This document shows, piece by piece, positions 4,841 through 7,029 of a stretch of 7,029 bases of DNA. The stretch is from assembly GCA_018826545.1 (NCBI GenBank), contig JAHKAL010000041.1, positions 1 to 7,029 on the forward strand, written 5' to 3'. Numbering within the stretch: the first letter of the stretch is position 1; every line of letters begins with the position of its first letter. The translations under genes and the position numbers were made by a program. The notes below the pieces were generated by a model. That model did no database searches. It had not been told where the DNA came from and worked only from the letters and a program-made list of their open reading frames with translations. Source of the DNA: Patescibacteria group bacterium. GTDB lineage: Bacteria > Patescibacteriota > Microgenomatia > UBA8517.

Positions 4841-4869
4841 ATTTTACAATTTTTATGATGTATTGACAA
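4841..4869 (-). promoter_or_regulatory. Promoter of the Leu-Pro-Lys tRNA operon
   Basis: On the minus strand TTGTCA (4864-4869), 17 bases, TAAAAT (4841-4846). The predicted start, near 4834, is about ten bases before the mature 5' end of tRNA-Leu. The -35 overlaps a TTGACA on the opposite strand. Confidence 0.6.
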
Positions 4870-4912
4870 AAGCCAATATAGTTTTTAACCTTAATTTAAG
4901 GAGAGGGGGTGA
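4863..4912 (+). promoter_or_regulatory. Leader of the four-helix membrane gene: -35 box, palindrome and strong ribosome binding site
   Basis: TTGACA lies at 4863-4868; the -10 at 17 bases (TAACCT, 4886-4891) is poor. A perfect palindrome CCTTAA-T-TTAAGG (4889-4901) follows and could be an operator or a small hairpin. GGGGGTGA (4905-4912) pairs well with the extended anti-Shine-Dalgarno region and is six bases before the ATG at 4919. The ribosome site is convincing, the promoter less so. Confidence 0.5.
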
Positions 4913-4918
4913 AAATAA

Positions 4919-5287
4919 ATGAAAAGAGCTAAAAGATTTATTCTCTATTGGATACATAACGGAATTTTAATTTATCTTGCAAATCAGATATTTCCTTCAA
5001 AATTTGTATTGGGAAACTTTAGATTAACACTTGTTATTGCAGTTTTAGTCTCATCTTTTGCACTCACTTTGTTTTTGGAATTAGTTAGCTTTAGGCTTAT
5101 AAAGGTAAAGAAAATAAAATTTGACAATAAGAAAAGATTTGGTTTATTTTGGCTAGCAAATTTTATAGGACTTTGGTTAATTGCAAGACTTGCTCCATTA
5201 ACAGGATTTGGAGTTGTCAGGTTTACCTGGTTAATTGGACTTTCTTTTTTAGTTAATGTCCTGCAGACAATTTTTCCTAGAAAGTAA
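4919..5287 (+). CDS. Four-helix integral membrane protein of unknown function
   Basis: The protein has 122 residues. Hydrophobic segments lie at about 9-25, 34-58, 73-91 and 97-116, with basic patches before the first (MKRAKR), between the second and third (KVKKIKFDNKKR) and at the C-terminus (FPRK). This places the N- and C-termini and the middle loop in the cytoplasm. The size and layout resemble the small four-helix holin-like or phage-holin-IV-like membrane proteins common in small genomes, but I see no diagnostic motif, so no function is assigned. The start is fixed by a strong Shine-Dalgarno sequence six bases upstream. It is transcribed away from the tRNA operon and converges with pyrG 12 bp downstream. 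Confidence 0.75.
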   Translation: MKRAKRFILYWIHNGILIYLANQIFPSKFVLGNFRLTLVIAVLVSSFALTLFLELVSFRLIKVKKIKFDNKKRFGLFWLANFIGLWLIARLAPLTGFGVVRFTWLIGLSFLVNVLQTIFPRK

Positions 5288-5319
5288 AAAAGGAAAAAAT
5301 TATTTAATTATACTTTCTA
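5278..5319. terminator. Possible bidirectional terminator between the membrane gene and pyrG
   Basis: A nine-base perfect inverted repeat, TAGAAAGTA (5278-5286) and TACTTTCTA (5311-5319), spans both stop codons, with a 24-base A/T loop. An AT-rich stem with a long loop is a weak hairpin, so termination here is tentative. Confidence 0.35.
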
Positions 5320-6991
5320 TGAAAGCTAGGAAGATGGGGTGTGGTGTTAAAGGCCGACTTATATATTCAGGATGAAACTGCGTTGCTATGAAAAATTTAT
5401 GATCGACAATTTCAATTGCTTCAACGAGTTGTCCATCAGGAGATGTTCCTGAGATAATAAATCCGTTCTTTTCGAAACTTTCTTTATAATCATTATTAAA
5501 TTCATACCTGTGTCTATGTCTTTCAAATACTAGTTTTCCTTTTGCTGGTTTTTCTTTGTGAAGTTTAGATGGATTTATTTGATACCAAGGATTATCCATT
5601 GATCCTCCATATTTTAAATATATTTTTTCTAAATTACTTCCTTTTTTAATTAAACAAGGCCAAGCACCAAGGCGAATTGTTCCACCATACTGTTTTTCTT
5701 TTAAAAACTTTTCTTGCTCTTTCATAATGTGAATAACTGGATTTTTAGTTTTTTCATCTACTTCTGAACTATTTGCATCCTTAAGATTTAATATATTTCT
5801 GGCAAATTCAATAGTTGCCATTTGCATGCCAAAACAAAGTCCTAAAAATGGGATATTGTGTTCCCTTATATATTTAATGGTTTTTATCTTTCCTTCAGTT
5901 CCTCTTTTTCCCCAACCTTGTGGAACAATAATTCCATCAAGTTTACTTAAGTCAGATGGTTTTTTTTCAAACTCTTCACTATCTATCCAGGCAATCTTAA
6001 TATTTACATCAAACTTCGCAGCTGCGTGTTTTAAAGCTTCGATTACCGACACATAGGAATCCCCTAATTGGTACTCCCCTGTTGCAAAATATTTTCCAAT
6101 AATAGCAACTTTAATGGTTTTTGAATTTTTTTTGACTAAGTGGCCTACCATTTTTTTCCACTCTTCAATATCTTTATGTTTTTTGCTCTTGATTTTTAAA
6201 AGATTCAAGCAAGTACTAGCTAGATGATGTTTTTGTTTATGAAAAGTTAGAGGTAATCGATAAATTGAATTTAGGTTAGGCGAAGTAAAAACTTTATCTG
6301 CATGCATATTACAAAAAAGTGCCAATTTATCAAGCCTTTTTTGATCAACAGGAAAGTCACTTCTAGCAATCATTATATCTGGTTGAATTCCTAAACTATT
6401 TAAAATGTGTACACTAGTTTGTGCAGGTTTGGTTTTCAGCTCTCCAATATGGGAAAGAAAAGGTAAATATGTAACATGAATGTGGATTAAATCATTGGGA
6501 TGTTTTAATTTAAAAATACGAGTAGCTTCAAAGAATATTCCATTTTTATATTCTCCTACAGTTCCTCCAAATTCTACAATTACAATATCGGCGCTGTTTA
6601 CTTTTCCTGCAAGTTTAATTCTCCTCATGATTTCGTCAGTTAAATGGGGAATAACATCAACCGTGTCCCCCGCATATTCAAAAGCTCTTTCTTTTCTTAT
6701 TACCTCTTGATAAATTTGTCCTGCTGTAATGTAGTTTTCTTTTACTAAGTTTTTGTGAATAAATCTTTCATAATGACCTAAGTCTTCATCTGTTTCCATC
6801 CCGTCGTGTGTTACAAAGACTTCCCCATGTTCTTGTGGTCTTAGGGTTCCAGCATCAACATTAAAATACATGTCAACTTTACAAGGAGTTACTTTATAAC
6901 CTCTGGATTTAAGCAAAAAGGAGAGTGAGGAAGTTATAACCCCTTTACCGAGGCCTGAAACTACGCCGCCTGATACAATTATAAACTTCAC
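5300..6991 (-). CDS. pyrG: CTP synthase (glutamine-hydrolysing)
   Basis: This enzyme makes CTP from UTP, ATP and glutamine, the last step of pyrimidine nucleotide synthesis. It has 563 residues, near the usual 535-550. The N-terminal synthetase domain (about 1-270) has the P-loop GGVVSGLGKG (8-17, Lys16), NVDAGT, HGEVFV (55-60), ETDEDLGHYERF with Asp70, VIVEFGGTVGE with Glu140, and the VIPHLTDEI segment. The C-terminal class I glutaminase domain (about 290-563) has nucleophile Cys386 in GLCFGMQ and partners His540 and Glu542 in QFHPE, plus GGTIRLGAWPC and ERHRHRYEFN. Differences from textbook sequences are GDTVDVIPH in place of the usual TVQVIPH, and VPQGWG (Gln358) where VPGGFG is usual. The GTG start is fixed because a TAA codon lies immediately upstream in frame. 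All catalytic residues are present, so it should be active. Confidence 0.97.
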   Translation of the reverse strand: MKFIIVSGGVVSGLGKGVITSSLSFLLKSRGYKVTPCKVDMYFNVDAGTLRPQEHGEVFVTHDGMETDEDLGHYERFIHKNLVKENYITAGQIYQEVIRKERAFEYAGDTVDVIPHLTDEIMRRIKLAGKVNSADIVIVEFGGTVGEYKNGIFFEATRIFKLKHPNDLIHIHVTYLPFLSHIGELKTKPAQTSVHILNSLGIQPDIMIARSDFPVDQKRLDKLALFCNMHADKVFTSPNLNSIYRLPLTFHKQKHHLASTCLNLLKIKSKKHKDIEEWKKMVGHLVKKNSKTIKVAIIGKYFATGEYQLGDSYVSVIEALKHAAAKFDVNIKIAWIDSEEFEKKPSDLSKLDGIIVPQGWGKRGTEGKIKTIKYIREHNIPFLGLCFGMQMATIEFARNILNLKDANSSEVDEKTKNPVIHIMKEQEKFLKEKQYGGTIRLGAWPCLIKKGSNLEKIYLKYGGSMDNPWYQINPSKLHKEKPAKGKLVFERHRHRYEFNNDYKESFEKNGFIISGTSPDGQLVEAIEIVDHKFFIATQFHPEYISRPLTPHPIFLAFIESIIK

Positions 6992-7001
6992 TTAAGTTTT
7001 A

Positions 7002-7029
7002 ATAATATATATTTACTCTTAAGAGTCAA
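7002..7029 (-). promoter_or_regulatory. pyrG promoter at the window edge, with palindromes
   Basis: On the minus strand TTGACT occupies the last six bases (7024-7029); 16 bases later is TATTAT (7002-7007). Initiation near 6995 leaves a leader of only about four bases before the GTG at 6991, and no Shine-Dalgarno sequence exists. A perfect 12-base palindrome ACTCTTAAGAGT (7014-7025) overlaps the -35, and ACTTAAGT (6990-6997) overlaps the start. Either could be an operator, but AT-rich palindromes are common. Confidence 0.5.

Overview
The window is AT-rich, gene-dense bacterial DNA. Its content suggests Candidate Phyla Radiation (Patescibacteria), possibly the Microgenomates side: short intergenic gaps, many small membrane-anchored proteins, tRNA genes without an encoded CCA, a small membrane-bound lysozyme-like protein with a WGWG motif, and a divergent CTP synthase. 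The taxon is inferred from gene style; there is no marker gene.

Layout. Positions 1-1026 (+) hold the 3' part of a Y-family DNA polymerase, open at the window edge. It converges with a two-gene minus-strand unit (1716 to 1037): a 64-residue membrane protein coupled by an ATGA overlap to a membrane-anchored DUF192 protein. Positions 1717-2722 are the most unusual part. Two full copies (1721-1840, 2289-2408) and one fragment (2657-2685) of a ~120-bp repeat alternate with single small minus-strand genes (135 and 59 residues), and the array sits directly downstream of a tRNA-Leu(UAG) gene. The end of each full repeat resembles the 3' end of that tRNA. Next come tRNA-Leu(UAG) and a non-coding unit at 2856-2941 with a consensus promoter and an intrinsic terminator, a candidate small RNA. 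Then follow a SAM-dependent methyltransferase, a membrane-anchored lysozyme-like protein, a tRNA-Leu(UAA)-Pro(UGG)-Lys(CUU) operon (all minus), a divergently transcribed four-helix membrane protein (+), and CTP synthase pyrG (minus) with its promoter at the window end.

Functional picture. Most identifiable genes are housekeeping: translesion DNA synthesis, tRNA supply, CTP synthesis and cell-wall remodelling. The repeat/small-gene block beside tRNA-Leu is the accessory segment. Several minus-strand genes (59-residue, 135-residue, pyrG, possibly the methyltransferase) have a -10 box so close to the start codon that leaderless or near-leaderless mRNAs are expected. By contrast, the 4-helix membrane protein and the 64-residue protein have Shine-Dalgarno sequences.
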